This document shows positions 37,801-45,607 of a stretch of DNA of 64,000 nucleotides, piece after piece (the first letter of the stretch is position 1; each line of letters starts with the position of its first letter). The notes below the pieces were generated by a model. It saw only the letters and a program-made list of their open reading frames with translations, had not been told where the DNA came from and made no database searches. The stretch lies in the NCBI RefSeq assembly GCF_020424085.1, contig NZ_CP080203.1:2418001-2482000 (forward strand), in the 5' to 3' direction. This DNA comes from Mycetocola spongiae (lineage in GTDB: Bacteria > Actinomycetota > Actinomycetes > Actinomycetales > Microbacteriaceae). A program made the translations under genes and the position numbers.

Positions 37801-39795
37801 CTCGAGATGGACGGCCTGAAGGTCGCCGTGATCGGCGCGATCACCGAGGAGACCGGCACGCTGGTGTCCCCGAACGGTATTGCCGATCTGGAATTTGGTG
37901 ACCCCGTTGAGGCCGTGAACCGCGTGGCCGCCGCCCTGACCGATGGTGACCCCGCCAATGGCGAGGCCGATATCATCGTGGCCGAGTATCACGAGGGTGC
38001 CGGTGCCGGCGCTCTCGATGGGGCCACGCTGGCCGATGAGCTGAAGATCCCGGGTGCGTTTACCCGGATCGTGACCGAGACCAGCCCCGCTGTGGACGCG
38101 ATCTTCACGGGCCACACGCATAAGGAATATGCCTGGGATGCACCGGTTCCCGGTGTGGCAGGCAAGACCCGCCCCGTGCTGCAGACCGGTAGCTATGGCG
38201 AGCGCATCGGCCAGATCACCCTGACCGTGGAGCGCGCCACCGGCACTGTCTCGGCCTATACCGCACGCAATGTTTCGCGCGTGAGCACCGCCGATGCCGA
38301 TCTGATCGCGCAGTTCCCGGCCGTGGCCGAGGTCAACACGATCGTGGCCGACGCCCTGGCCAAGGCCGATGAGCTGGGCAATAAGAAGGTTTCGGAGGCC
38401 TCCGCCGATATCACCCGTGCGTTTAATAACGGTGTGAAGGATGACCGCTCGGCCGAGTCCACCCTCGGTGGCCTGGTGGCCGATTCGCTCCTGGACTCGC
38501 TCCGGGATCCCCGCCTGGGCGGTGCCGAGATCGGCGTCGTGAACCCCGGCGGAATGCGCGAGGAGCTCCCCAAGGGCGATGTGTCCTTTGCCGATGCCAA
38601 TGCGGTGCTGCCGTTCCTGAATAACCTGTGGACCACCACCCTCACCGGTGCGCAGTTCAAGACGATCCTGGAGCAGCAGTGGCAGCTGGATAAGGACGGC
38701 AAGGTGCCGTCCCGCCCGTATCTGCAGCTGGGGCTGTCGAAGAACGTGTCCTATACGTTTGATGCCGAGCGGAAGCAGGGAGACCGGATCACGTCGATCT
38801 CCGTCAACGGGGCTCCGATCGATGCCGAGCGTGAGTATCGCATCGGATCGTTCAGCTTCCTGCTGACCGGTGGTGATAACTTCTGGGAGTTCAAGAACGG
38901 TAAGGACACCCGCGATTCGGGCCTGATCGACCGCGATGCCTGGGTCAGCTATCTGGGCGCCCACGCCCCGGTTGGCCCCGATTTTGCCCGCCGCAGCGTG
39001 CAGGTGCAGGGAGTTCCGACCGCGGCCGTGGCCCCGGGCGAGACGGTGACGCTGAGCGTGTCCAAGCTGGACCTGACCTCCAAGGGTTCGCCGCTTAACA
39101 CCACGCTGGGTATCGAGCTGGGCGGCGTGCCGCTGGGCACCGCCACCGTGGCCGAGGGCGCCAGCCGGGTCACCTTCCAGGTGCCGGCCGATGCCGCGGC
39201 CGGGGCCACGAGCCTCGTGCTCACGGCCATGGAGTCCAAGACCGTGGTGCGCGTTCCGCTGACCATCGGTGTGGCCTCGGGGGTTACCCCGGCCGCCCCG
39301 GAGGCGCTGACCGCCGACCTGCGTGACCTGGTCTCCGTGACCGGTACGGTCACGCCGGGTGCCACCGTGACGGTATCCGGTGATGTGCTGCGCGAGAAGA
39401 GCGTGAGCGCCTGGCTGTATTCCACGCCCGCCGCGCTGACCGCGGGGGTAGTTCCCGCGGGTGCCGAGGGTCGCATCAGTGTGCTGATCCCCGCGGATAT
39501 TGCGCTGGGTGCACACCGCCTGTCGGTGCAGGATGAGGCCGGCAACGTCCTCGGCTGGACCGCGGTGACCGTGCTGGCCGCCGAGACCGGTACGCCGGGT
39601 GCCGAGACGCCGGGTGCAGAGACGCCGGGTACGCCGGGCGTGACTCAGCCGGGTAGCGGCGGTAACGCCGGCGCCCTGCCGGGAACGGGTACCACCGTGC
39701 CCTGGGCAGTGGGAGGCATTGCGTTCCTGCTGCTGGCGGCGGGGGCCACCGTGTTCCTGCTGCGCCGCCGCGAGGCGGGGGCCGAGGCCGCCTAG
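34873..39795 (+). CDS. wall-anchored ExeM/NucH-type endonuclease fused to 5'-nucleotidase
   Basis: This 1640-residue exported protein probably degrades extracellular DNA and then removes phosphate from the nucleotides. Order: signal peptide (about 1-32); a lamin-tail domain with VVINEAYISGGSRNAAF; an OB-like domain near 240-340; the endonuclease/exonuclease/phosphatase domain from about 512 (VKLATFNVLNYF, VVSLEEIEN, FLVGDFNSYDAED near 741, SSDHDPVIVGF near 833); a metallophosphatase domain from about 856 (NINDFHGRI, GNHEFDQG, FTGHTHKEY); the 5'-nucleotidase C domain (VVNPGGMREELPKGDVSF near 1221); Ig-like tail repeats; then LPGTG at about 1602, a hydrophobic helix and RRRE. The ATG at 34873 follows TTTGGAGA. 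A possible operator lies upstream. Confidence 0.9.
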   Translation: MSLFTHPWRAVAIASLCGLAVAPLVALPAAAAPDGTGVVINEAYISGGSRNAAFLNKFVELYNPTNAEKSLAGLSLQYRPAKNGDKPFGTVIALSGSIPAGGHYLISGGSNDTNGAELPTPDLKSTLSPAAAGGVIALVNGTAALPANTLAGEPGAPVPDPAVVDLLGYGTADTFEGAPAAYTSPNTEPRSLNRTGGVDTDHNGNDFKVLEAITPTNAKGETSAPVTTPTPPVIPPVEPGDIVPATIAEIQGTGTESPLVGKTVTTTGFVTAVYATGGYNGFYLQTAGTGGAVNLDTHKASDAIFIYSPKAVGSVAVGDYVEVGGPVAEYFGMTQITSDVAKKLDATGLTAPLPAAVPFPADETQREALEGMLLAPTGAFTVTETYTTNQYGDIGLAASGSPLVNPTVLGPVGSAEYKAAQKRIQAEAVRLDDGASTNFLGAANKAIPVSYLSNENPVRVGAAVDFTAPVILDYRNDAWRFQPTAPVSGSQNAPATFENTRTEAPRPVGGDVKLATFNVLNYFPTTGESRNGCTFYTDRDGNKITVNKSDAPGCGVRGAATAQSLERQQAKIIAAINALDADVVSLEEIENSAKLGQDRDAALKTLVAALNRASGSERWAAVTSPNERPDAKDEDVIRTGFIYNPAVVKPAGEGKILKGSDAFKNAREPDAQPFTTKNGGDAEKFLVISNHFKSKGSTGATGDNVDLKNGVGGFNGDRTRQAQALVAFADSMKKQVKTEKVFLVGDFNSYDAEDPILVLTSAGYISQEAKTGKFTYAYDGAVGSLDHVFASPAADAAVVGADVWNINSVESVGLEYSRYNNNVTDLYRADAFRSSDHDPVIVGFNAGGSAPATATVNLLNINDFHGRINPNTVKFAGTVEGLKAGLRPDQSALLSAGDNIGASEFASSSQLDQPAIDVLNALNLRASAVGNHEFDQGMSDLTDRVIDGGKNARWAYLGANVYRKGTTTPALPEYEILEMDGLKVAVIGAITEETGTLVSPNGIADLEFGDPVEAVNRVAAALTDGDPANGEADIIVAEYHEGAGAGALDGATLADELKIPGAFTRIVTETSPAVDAIFTGHTHKEYAWDAPVPGVAGKTRPVLQTGSYGERIGQITLTVERATGTVSAYTARNVSRVSTADADLIAQFPAVAEVNTIVADALAKADELGNKKVSEASADITRAFNNGVKDDRSAESTLGGLVADSLLDSLRDPRLGGAEIGVVNPGGMREELPKGDVSFADANAVLPFLNNLWTTTLTGAQFKTILEQQWQLDKDGKVPSRPYLQLGLSKNVSYTFDAERKQGDRITSISVNGAPIDAEREYRIGSFSFLLTGGDNFWEFKNGKDTRDSGLIDRDAWVSYLGAHAPVGPDFARRSVQVQGVPTAAVAPGETVTLSVSKLDLTSKGSPLNTTLGIELGGVPLGTATVAEGASRVTFQVPADAAAGATSLVLTAMESKTVVRVPLTIGVASGVTPAAPEALTADLRDLVSVTGTVTPGATVTVSGDVLREKSVSAWLYSTPAALTAGVVPAGAEGRISVLIPADIALGAHRLSVQDEAGNVLGWTAVTVLAAETGTPGAETPGAETPGTPGVTQPGSGGNAGALPGTGTTVPWAVGGIAFLLLAAGATVFLLRRREAGAEAA

Positions 39796-39809
39796 GCTGC
39801 CTGTTCCTG

Positions 39810-39856
39810 CCGGGGCCCGGCACATCCTTGGGGGTGTGCCGGGCCCCGGTGTTTTT
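39810..39856 (+). terminator. terminator after the nuclease/nucleotidase gene
   Basis: CCGGGGCCCGGCACA pairs with TGTGCCGGGCCCCGG around TCCTTGGGGG; TGTTTTT follows. Confidence 0.92.
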
Positions 39857-39966
39857 GGGGTGGGATGCGTCGGCGTGGGCGGCTTTTTCGGCCGAATCCC
39901 GGGTATCGGCCGCGTGGCGGGCGGGGCGAGCCCCAAACGGGGCGTGTCGCGGATATCCTAAAGTGC

Positions 39967-40590
39967 ATGAGCACGAACGAGACCGGTGGGCAGCGGCTGC
40001 CCAAGAAGGTATATGCGCGGCGGCGGCTAACGGTGCTGCTGGTCCTGGTTGCGGTGGTGGCCGTGATCGCCCTGCTGATTTGGCAGCCCGGTTCGCGTTC
40101 GGATAAGCCCAACGCAAAAACCGATCCGCTGCCCGTGACGTCCTCGGCCACGGCGTCCCCCGGGGCCGAGGCCAAAAACGCGGAGCCCGCGTGTGATCCC
40201 TCGGCGGTGGTGGTGAGCGCTATCACCGATAAGTCCTCCTATGCGGCGGGGGAGAATCCGAAGCTGAAGCTGTCGATCACCAATACCGGCAATGCCGATT
40301 GCTCGCTGAATGTGGGCACCAGCAAGCAGGTCTTTACGATCAGCAGCGGCTCGGAAACCTATTGGCGTTCCACCGATTGCCAGACGCAGCCCTCGGATCA
40401 GACGAGCGTGTTGAAATCGGGCGAGACCGTGGAGTCCTCGGCGGCCCTGGATTGGGACCGCACCCGTTCCGATGTGAAGACCTGTGAGGAGGAGCGTGCC
40501 CCGGTTCCCACGGGTGGCGCCTCCTATCATCTGGTGGTGAGCCTGGACGGCATTAAGAGCACCAATACGAAGCAGTTCGTGCTCGAGTAA
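39967..40590 (+). CDS. membrane-anchored protein with extracytoplasmic beta domain
   Basis: A 207-residue protein with one membrane helix near residues 22-42 (VLLVLVAVVAVIALLIW), a Ser/Thr/Ala-rich linker, and an outer domain with several cysteines (ACDP, NADCSLNVGTSK, TDCQTQP, VKTCEEERAP) likely in disulfides. The pattern (YAAGENPKLKLSITNTGNADC) suggests a DUF4232-like or immunoglobulin-like domain. The start ATG at 39967 follows a promoter-like gap after the terminator. Function unknown. Confidence 0.75.
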   Translation: MSTNETGGQRLPKKVYARRRLTVLLVLVAVVAVIALLIWQPGSRSDKPNAKTDPLPVTSSATASPGAEAKNAEPACDPSAVVVSAITDKSSYAAGENPKLKLSITNTGNADCSLNVGTSKQVFTISSGSETYWRSTDCQTQPSDQTSVLKSGETVESSAALDWDRTRSDVKTCEEERAPVPTGGASYHLVVSLDGIKSTNTKQFVLE

Positions 40591-40612
40591 CCTTCCTGGC
40601 ACAATGGTCGGT

Positions 40613-41008
40613 ATGGCAAAAAAGAAGCAGCCGAGTTTCCGTTCCGATGCCCTCGCGGAGGCGTTGGAAAAGCAGGATATGGCGGCCGTGGCCTTTGCCC
40701 TGCGCAATGACACCTTTGTGGTGCCGCTGATGAAGCCGGGGCAGCGCGATAAGCCCACCGATACCAATACCGGCGATGTGTGGCTTTATCGCCAGCCGGA
40801 GAGCGGCAAGCTCGCGCTGCTGCTGTTTTCCGATGCGGCCAATAAGCCGGCGGCGCTGCCGCCGTTTGTGGCGCTGCATAAGGGGCTGTGGCTGCATGAT
40901 TTCCTGCGCCTGCATGGCGAGGATATTGATACGGTGTTTTTTGATATTGCCGGGCCGCATCCGATGCAGGCCCCGGCCGCGGAGATTATGCGGGTTTTGG
41001 ACCTTTAA
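40613..41008 (+). CDS. hypothetical cytoplasmic protein, SseB-like shape
   Basis: A 131-residue soluble protein starting MAKKKQPSFRSDALAEALEKQDMAAV. The body (ALRNDTFVVPLMKPGQ... GDVWLYRQPESGKLALLLFSD... PPFVALHKGLWLHDFLRLHG) resembles the SseB N-terminal fold, as a weak impression. A second possible start 9 bp upstream is less likely. Its stop TTAA at 41005-41008 is shared with the stop of radA on the other strand. Confidence 0.65.
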   Translation: MAKKKQPSFRSDALAEALEKQDMAAVAFALRNDTFVVPLMKPGQRDKPTDTNTGDVWLYRQPESGKLALLLFSDAANKPAALPPFVALHKGLWLHDFLRLHGEDIDTVFFDIAGPHPMQAPAAEIMRVLDL

Positions 41009-42360
41009 AAGGCGCGATCGAGTTCGCGGTCGCGCGCGGAGCCCGCGGCGGATTCGGCCTCGATCAGGGCTACTTTAATGCCCGCGGTTTCGTGGTCGAG
41101 TACGCGGGAATAGCCGAGTCGGCCTGCCTCGGCCGCGCGCTGGCGGGCCCCGACCACTGGACGCACCTCGCCGGCGAGGGAGATTTCTCCGATGGCCGCG
41201 AGGGTATGTGGCACGGCGAAGTTTTTGAGTGAGGAGGCCACCGCGATGGCGATGGCCAGGTCGGCACCGGGTTCGCTGAGCCGCACGCCGCCGACGGTGG
41301 AGACGTAGACGTCTTTATCGGAGACTTTAAAGCCCGCGCGGCGTTCCAGGACCGCGAGGATCATGGCGACGCGCGCGCCGTCTACGCCGTTGGTGACGCG
41401 GCGGGGGTTGGGGGTGCTGGAGGCGCTCACGAGGGCCTGCACCTCCACGGGCAGGGGGCGGCGGCCCTCCATGGCGATGGTGACGCAGGTGCCGGAGACG
41501 GGCTCGCCCTTGCTGATGAATAGGGCGCTGGGGTCGGGGACTTCGGCGATGCCGTCGCCGGTCATTTCAAAACAGCCCACCTCATCGGTGGGGCCAAAAC
41601 GGTTTTTGAGGGCGCGGACAAAGCGCAGGGCGGTCTGCCTATCGCCCTCAAAATGGCACACCACGTCGACCAGGTGTTCGAGGAGCCTGGGGCCGGCGAT
41701 GCTGCCGTCCTTGGTGACGTGGCCCACGATGAGGACGGGGAGGTTGCGGGCCTTGGCGAGGCGCACGAGGGTTTGTGCCACCTCGCGTACCTGCGCGGGC
41801 TGGCCGGCGAGGCCATCGGAGGCCTCGCTGGAGATGGTTTGTACGGAGTCCACGATGAGTAGCTGCGGGTTGATGGCCTCTACCTGGCCGAGCAGCACCG
41901 AGAGGTCGGTTTCGGAGGCGATATAAAGCGATTCCTCGAGGGCGTTGGTGCGCTTGGCGCGCAGCGTGACCTGCCCCACCGATTCCTCGGCGCTGACGTA
42001 GAGGACGCGGGCGCCGGAGCGGGCCACGCGCGCGGCGACCTCCAGCAGGAGCGTGGACTTACCCACGCCGGGCTCGCCGGAGAGGAGGATGGCCGCGCCG
42101 GGGACGATGCCGCCGCCGAGCACGCGGTCGAGCTCGCCGATGCCGCTGGGCCAGTGCGTGAGCTCGTTTTCGGTGACGGTGGTGATGGGGCGGGCGCTGC
42201 GCTCGCGCGAGACATTGGCGGCGCTCACGCGCGGCGCCCCGGGCTCGTGACCCACCTCCACGATGGTGCCCCACTGCTGGCATTCCCCGCAGCGGCCGAT
42301 CCACTTGGCGGCCTTCCAGCCGCACTCGCTACAGATGAAGGGGGAAACGATCTTGGCCAT
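41005..42360 (-). CDS. radA: DNA repair protein RadA (Sms)
   Basis: This 451-residue RecA-like protein aids branch migration and processing of recombination intermediates. An N-terminal zinc finger has CxxC at residues 10 and 13 and CxxC at 24 and 27; Walker A is GEPGVGKST near 95; the RadA-specific KNRFG motif follows the ATPase core; and the C-terminus has the Lon-like domain (DVYVSTVGGVRLSEPGADLAIA). The ATG at 42360 gives the canonical MAKIVSPFICSECG start. The flanking gene on the plus strand converges with a 4-bp stop overlap. Confidence 0.96.
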   Translation of the reverse strand: MAKIVSPFICSECGWKAAKWIGRCGECQQWGTIVEVGHEPGAPRVSAANVSRERSARPITTVTENELTHWPSGIGELDRVLGGGIVPGAAILLSGEPGVGKSTLLLEVAARVARSGARVLYVSAEESVGQVTLRAKRTNALEESLYIASETDLSVLLGQVEAINPQLLIVDSVQTISSEASDGLAGQPAQVREVAQTLVRLAKARNLPVLIVGHVTKDGSIAGPRLLEHLVDVVCHFEGDRQTALRFVRALKNRFGPTDEVGCFEMTGDGIAEVPDPSALFISKGEPVSGTCVTIAMEGRRPLPVEVQALVSASSTPNPRRVTNGVDGARVAMILAVLERRAGFKVSDKDVYVSTVGGVRLSEPGADLAIAIAVASSLKNFAVPHTLAAIGEISLAGEVRPVVGARQRAAEAGRLGYSRVLDHETAGIKVALIEAESAAGSARDRELDRAF

Positions 42361-42452
42361 GTCTCCACCGTAGCGCCCACCCCCGACACGCGGAAAAAGC
42401 CTTTTTGGGCCTCGATTCGCATCGCGGGCCACGATCCCCTAAACTCGTTCTC

Positions 42453-42542
42453 GGTGACGTGTCCGAGCGGCCGAAGGTGCAACACTCGAAATGTTGTGTA
42501 GGTTCACCCCTACCGTGGGTTCAAATCCCACCGTCACCGCCA
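42453..42542 (+). tRNA. tRNA-Ser (CGA)
   Basis: A 90-nt class II tRNA with acceptor GGTGAC / GTCACC, discriminator G and encoded CCA (42540-42542). The anticodon loop CTCGAAA contains CGA, the long variable arm is TGTAGGTTCACCCCTACC, and the T-loop is GTTCAAATC. Confidence 0.95.
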
Positions 42543-42544
42543 CT

Positions 42545-42588
42545 AAAACCCCCGCAGGTTCTGTTTTCAGAACTGCGGGGGTTTTTAT
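42545..42588 (+). terminator. terminator after tRNA-Ser
   Basis: AAAACCCCCGCAG and its inner TTCTG pair with CAGAA and CTGCGGGGGTTTTT around TTTT. A T-run follows. Confidence 0.9.
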
Positions 42589-42689
42589 TTCCTCGGGTGC
42601 CAAGAATAGCCGGAGGGCCTCCCGCGTCCCGGGCTCGGTCACACACCTGTCACGGGCCGGCGCCCTGCGGGGATGGCAGGATGGTGAGC

Positions 42690-43010
42690 ATGAACTCCTC
42701 GGTTGTGGTGACGCCCCGCACGCACTGGATCAACGGATGGTTTTTGCGTCTCTTCGCGCGTCCGGTTATCCGCTTCGACGGCGTGGACCACACCGCGCGA
42801 TGGGGGCAGCCATATCGGGTTGATGCCGGTGCGGGGGTCCATCGGATCGCCGTCGGGGCTCGATATCGCGGTGGCACGGGCGCACTCGGCCTGGTGGAAT
42901 CCAGGGTGGAGATCGGCGCGGGTCAGCGGCTGATCCTCGAGGCGAGAAACGGGTTCTTTAACCACCAGCCGTTCATAGTGACACCGCCGCGAAAGCCGGC
43001 GGTGGGCTAA
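42690..43010 (+). CDS. hypothetical protein, 106 residues
   Basis: A small protein beginning MNSSVVVTPRTHWINGWF. It is beta-rich, with GVDHTARWGQPYRVDAGAGVHRIAVGARYRG in the centre. I do not recognise a family. Two starts are possible, ATG 42690 (AGGA about 8 bp upstream) or ATG 42681; I chose the first. It stands alone between tRNA-Ser and the LRR gene. Confidence 0.55.
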   Translation: MNSSVVVTPRTHWINGWFLRLFARPVIRFDGVDHTARWGQPYRVDAGAGVHRIAVGARYRGGTGALGLVESRVEIGAGQRLILEARNGFFNHQPFIVTPPRKPAVG

Positions 43011-43351
43011 GAGCACGGGCCCGCATCGCTGTGCAACTCCGATGAATAGCCCATACAGCCGTGGCTGGAATGTGGTTATCACGGGTGAATAGTATCGTTC
43101 ACGAGGCCCAGTCCCACCCCGAGTGAAAGGCATGATGACAGGTGGTCGGAGTCGCTTCTGCTAGCGGTGGATGGCATCCACAGGTGGCTATTCGCGCGGG
43201 AAGCGGGGGCGTAGATTCGATTTTTGGGTCTTTTGCCCCATAAACGCGGGGCACCGGAACCGGGTTCTAGTAATTGGATGACGACTGTTATACCCTCGGC
43301 CCGGGGGCAGCGAATGCCTTGGAGTAGCAGTGACGCACGCCGGGAGGCCTA
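43011..43351 (+). other. gene-free 341-bp leader of the LRR surface-protein gene
   Basis: No coding frame is convincing. The stretch is lower in GC than its neighbours. It holds a small hairpin TGCCCC / GGGGCA near 43233 and a possible -10 box TTATAC near 43290; the ribosome binding site GGGAGG precedes the LRR start at 43352. The promoter of that gene must lie here. Nothing else is seen. Confidence 0.4.
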
Positions 43352-45523
43352 ATGAACGATATTCATGAAACTAAGGCGCGGGGGTGGCGACGGCTTGGGG
43401 TAGCGATCGCCGCCGTGGCGATAGCAGTACCCGCGGGGCTCATGGCCGCCGCACCGGCGCATGCAGCGTACGGGGAAATCACCGATGAGGCGCTTGCCGC
43501 GTGTATTAACGCCGAGCTGGGCGGCGACCGCGCCGCCACCGCCGATATCACCACCGAGGATCTGGCCGCGCTCTCGGGCACCCTGACCTGTGCCAAGGAG
43601 GCCATCAGCAGCTTCGATGGTTTTGCGGGTGCCACCGGGGTAAGCAATGTGAACCTGCAGGGGTATAAGCATACCCTGGATGCCCCCACCGCTCTGGACG
43701 GGCTCGCCGCGGCACCGGCCGTGACCACCATGACACTTAACGTAGCCTCCCTGAGCAATGCCGCGCTCGCCGGATTGGCTGCGGCCCCGCGCTTGCGCAC
43801 GGTCACGATCTCCGGAAGCCCGGTGCTCACCGATCTCTCGCCCCTCAGCGGTCTGCCGCTCTCGGGAACGCTGAACCTGACCAAGCTGTCGGCCCTGACC
43901 GACCTGACCCCGCTCGCGGACCTCTCCCGCATCACGAGCTTGAATATCTCCGAAAATGCCACACTCACCGATCTGACGCCCCTCGGCACGCTCTCGGCCC
44001 TGCGCACCCTGAACTTCGGTTCCACGGGGGTGAGTGACCTGACCCCGATCGCGGGCCTCACCGGGCTCACCTCACTCGCGCTATCCAGTACCGGGGTGAC
44101 CACGCTGGAGCCGATCGCCGGAATGCTCAACCTGCGCTCGCTGAGTGCGATTTCCACCGGCATCACCTCCCTCGCGGGAATCGAAAACCTGGACCAGCTG
44201 CGCACCGTTTTTGTGCGCTTTAGCAAGCTCACCGGGGGTATCGATGCCCTCGCGAATAAGCCGATGCTGACAAACCTGGACATCGAAGCCACCAAGACCA
44301 GCACGCTGGCGCCGCTGGCCGCCAGCACGCAGCTCACCTCTCTTAACGCCTCGGGCAATGAAATCTCGAGCCTGGTCGGCCTCTGGGTGGGTGATAGTAG
44401 TTCCAGCCTGCAGGTTAGTGCGCAGAACTTTGCCGGACCGGTGCAGTACGTGCCGCTCGGGGCCACAAGCTTTCGCATGGATGCCGCGGGCCAGGTGACA
44501 CTGCGCGACGGAGAGACCTTCCCCGGGCTGAACCCCCTCGGAAATAATGCCTCCCGGGTCAGTGCCGACCCCGCTCTGCCCGTGCTCCGCTTCACCGGCC
44601 TGGCGAGTGGCCAGCCCCTGATTTATGAGTTCTTAAGGTCCGAGTCCGGCACCACCTTCCGTGGTGCGGTCACGCTCCCCATCGTGGACAGCGTATTCAC
44701 GAGCGTGGATAGCATCGACGCCACGGTGGACCGCGGATTCAGCCACCAGCTCACGATCACCGAGGGCTTTCCCGTGACCGAATACGGTTTCAGTGGGGAT
44801 GCCCCGGACTGGCTGGAACTGAATACCACCACCGGGGTCCTCACCGGTGTCCCGCCCACCCCCGGCGATACACAGGTCACCGTGAACGCCGTGGATGCGC
44901 TGGGCAATACCATCACCCAGGAGATCACCATCTCGGCCGTGCAGCTGCGCAGCAGCGTGTTTGTGATCGGTCCGGATCAGGAGAAAAACGCGGGTGAAGA
45001 ATTTGAGTTCACCGTGCGCCGCACCGTGCCCGAGGGCGGATGGGACGGCGCCGTAAGCGTGGGCGTGCGTACCTCCAATGGAACGGCCGTGGCGGGGGAG
45101 CAGTACACCGCCGTGACCAGCGTGCTGACCTGGGCCGCGGGGGATACCGCCCCCAAGACCGTGCGGGTGACTACCGCGGGTGCCCCCACGGGAACCTATG
45201 CGGCCTATGACCGTGACTTCCGGATTGAGCTCATGAATCCGAGCGCCTATGCGGAGGTTGGTGTGATTGCGAGTGCGGCCGGAGTGATCCTGTACCCAGC
45301 CTCTACCGAGGCGGTCACGCCCACGCCGAGCCCGACCCCCACCGCTCCGGGCGCGAACCCGACGCAGCCCGCACCCACCCCGACGCAGTCGGCCGGGACC
45401 GCTCAGCAGCCCGGCGGACTCGTGGATACCGGGGCCTCACCCGGTGCCTGGGCCGGTCTTGGGATCGTCCTCCTGGCCGCGGGAATTACCGCCCTGGGCC
45501 TGATCCGGCGCCGCCGGGCCTAA
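43352..45523 (+). CDS. leucine-rich-repeat wall protein (internalin-like) with Calx-beta-like domain
   Basis: This 723-residue exported protein has a signal peptide (AVAIAVPAGLMAAAPAHA), then about ten 20-22-residue leucine-rich repeats between residues 90 and 350 (LTDLTPLGTLSALRTLNFGS and similar). A putative Ig-like segment follows (LTITEGFPVTEYGFSGDAPDWLELNTTTGVL), then a Calx-beta-like domain near residue 530-650 (FEFTVRRTVPEGG ... RTSNGTAVAGEQYTAV). A Thr/Pro-rich linker comes next, and LVDTG, a membrane helix and RRRRA at the end, like a sortase signal. The ATG at 43352 follows GGGAGG. Adhesion or binding to other cells is likely. Confidence 0.85.
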   Translation: MNDIHETKARGWRRLGVAIAAVAIAVPAGLMAAAPAHAAYGEITDEALAACINAELGGDRAATADITTEDLAALSGTLTCAKEAISSFDGFAGATGVSNVNLQGYKHTLDAPTALDGLAAAPAVTTMTLNVASLSNAALAGLAAAPRLRTVTISGSPVLTDLSPLSGLPLSGTLNLTKLSALTDLTPLADLSRITSLNISENATLTDLTPLGTLSALRTLNFGSTGVSDLTPIAGLTGLTSLALSSTGVTTLEPIAGMLNLRSLSAISTGITSLAGIENLDQLRTVFVRFSKLTGGIDALANKPMLTNLDIEATKTSTLAPLAASTQLTSLNASGNEISSLVGLWVGDSSSSLQVSAQNFAGPVQYVPLGATSFRMDAAGQVTLRDGETFPGLNPLGNNASRVSADPALPVLRFTGLASGQPLIYEFLRSESGTTFRGAVTLPIVDSVFTSVDSIDATVDRGFSHQLTITEGFPVTEYGFSGDAPDWLELNTTTGVLTGVPPTPGDTQVTVNAVDALGNTITQEITISAVQLRSSVFVIGPDQEKNAGEEFEFTVRRTVPEGGWDGAVSVGVRTSNGTAVAGEQYTAVTSVLTWAAGDTAPKTVRVTTAGAPTGTYAAYDRDFRIELMNPSAYAEVGVIASAAGVILYPASTEAVTPTPSPTPTAPGANPTQPAPTPTQSAGTAQQPGGLVDTGASPGAWAGLGIVLLAAGITALGLIRRRRA

Positions 45524-45547
45524 CCCCGGAGCCGGAACACACAACAC

Positions 45548-45585
45548 ACTACGGCCACGCGGGCATCTGCCCGCGTGGCCGTAGT
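45548..45585 (+). terminator. bidirectional terminator after the LRR gene
   Basis: ACTACGGCCACGCGGGCA pairs perfectly with TGCCCGCGTGGCCGTAGT around TC, without a strong T-run; it lies between two convergent genes. Confidence 0.75.
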
Positions 45586-45607
45586 CGTGCCGCCCCGGGG
45601 AGCCGCG

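Noticed and set aside
34729-39936. Very long minus-strand frame (1735 codons) opposite the nuclease/nucleotidase gene
   Set aside because: It is the antisense shadow of a high-GC gene; the plus strand has clear domains and a signal peptide, while the minus frame is rich in His/Gly/Arg with no recognised motif.
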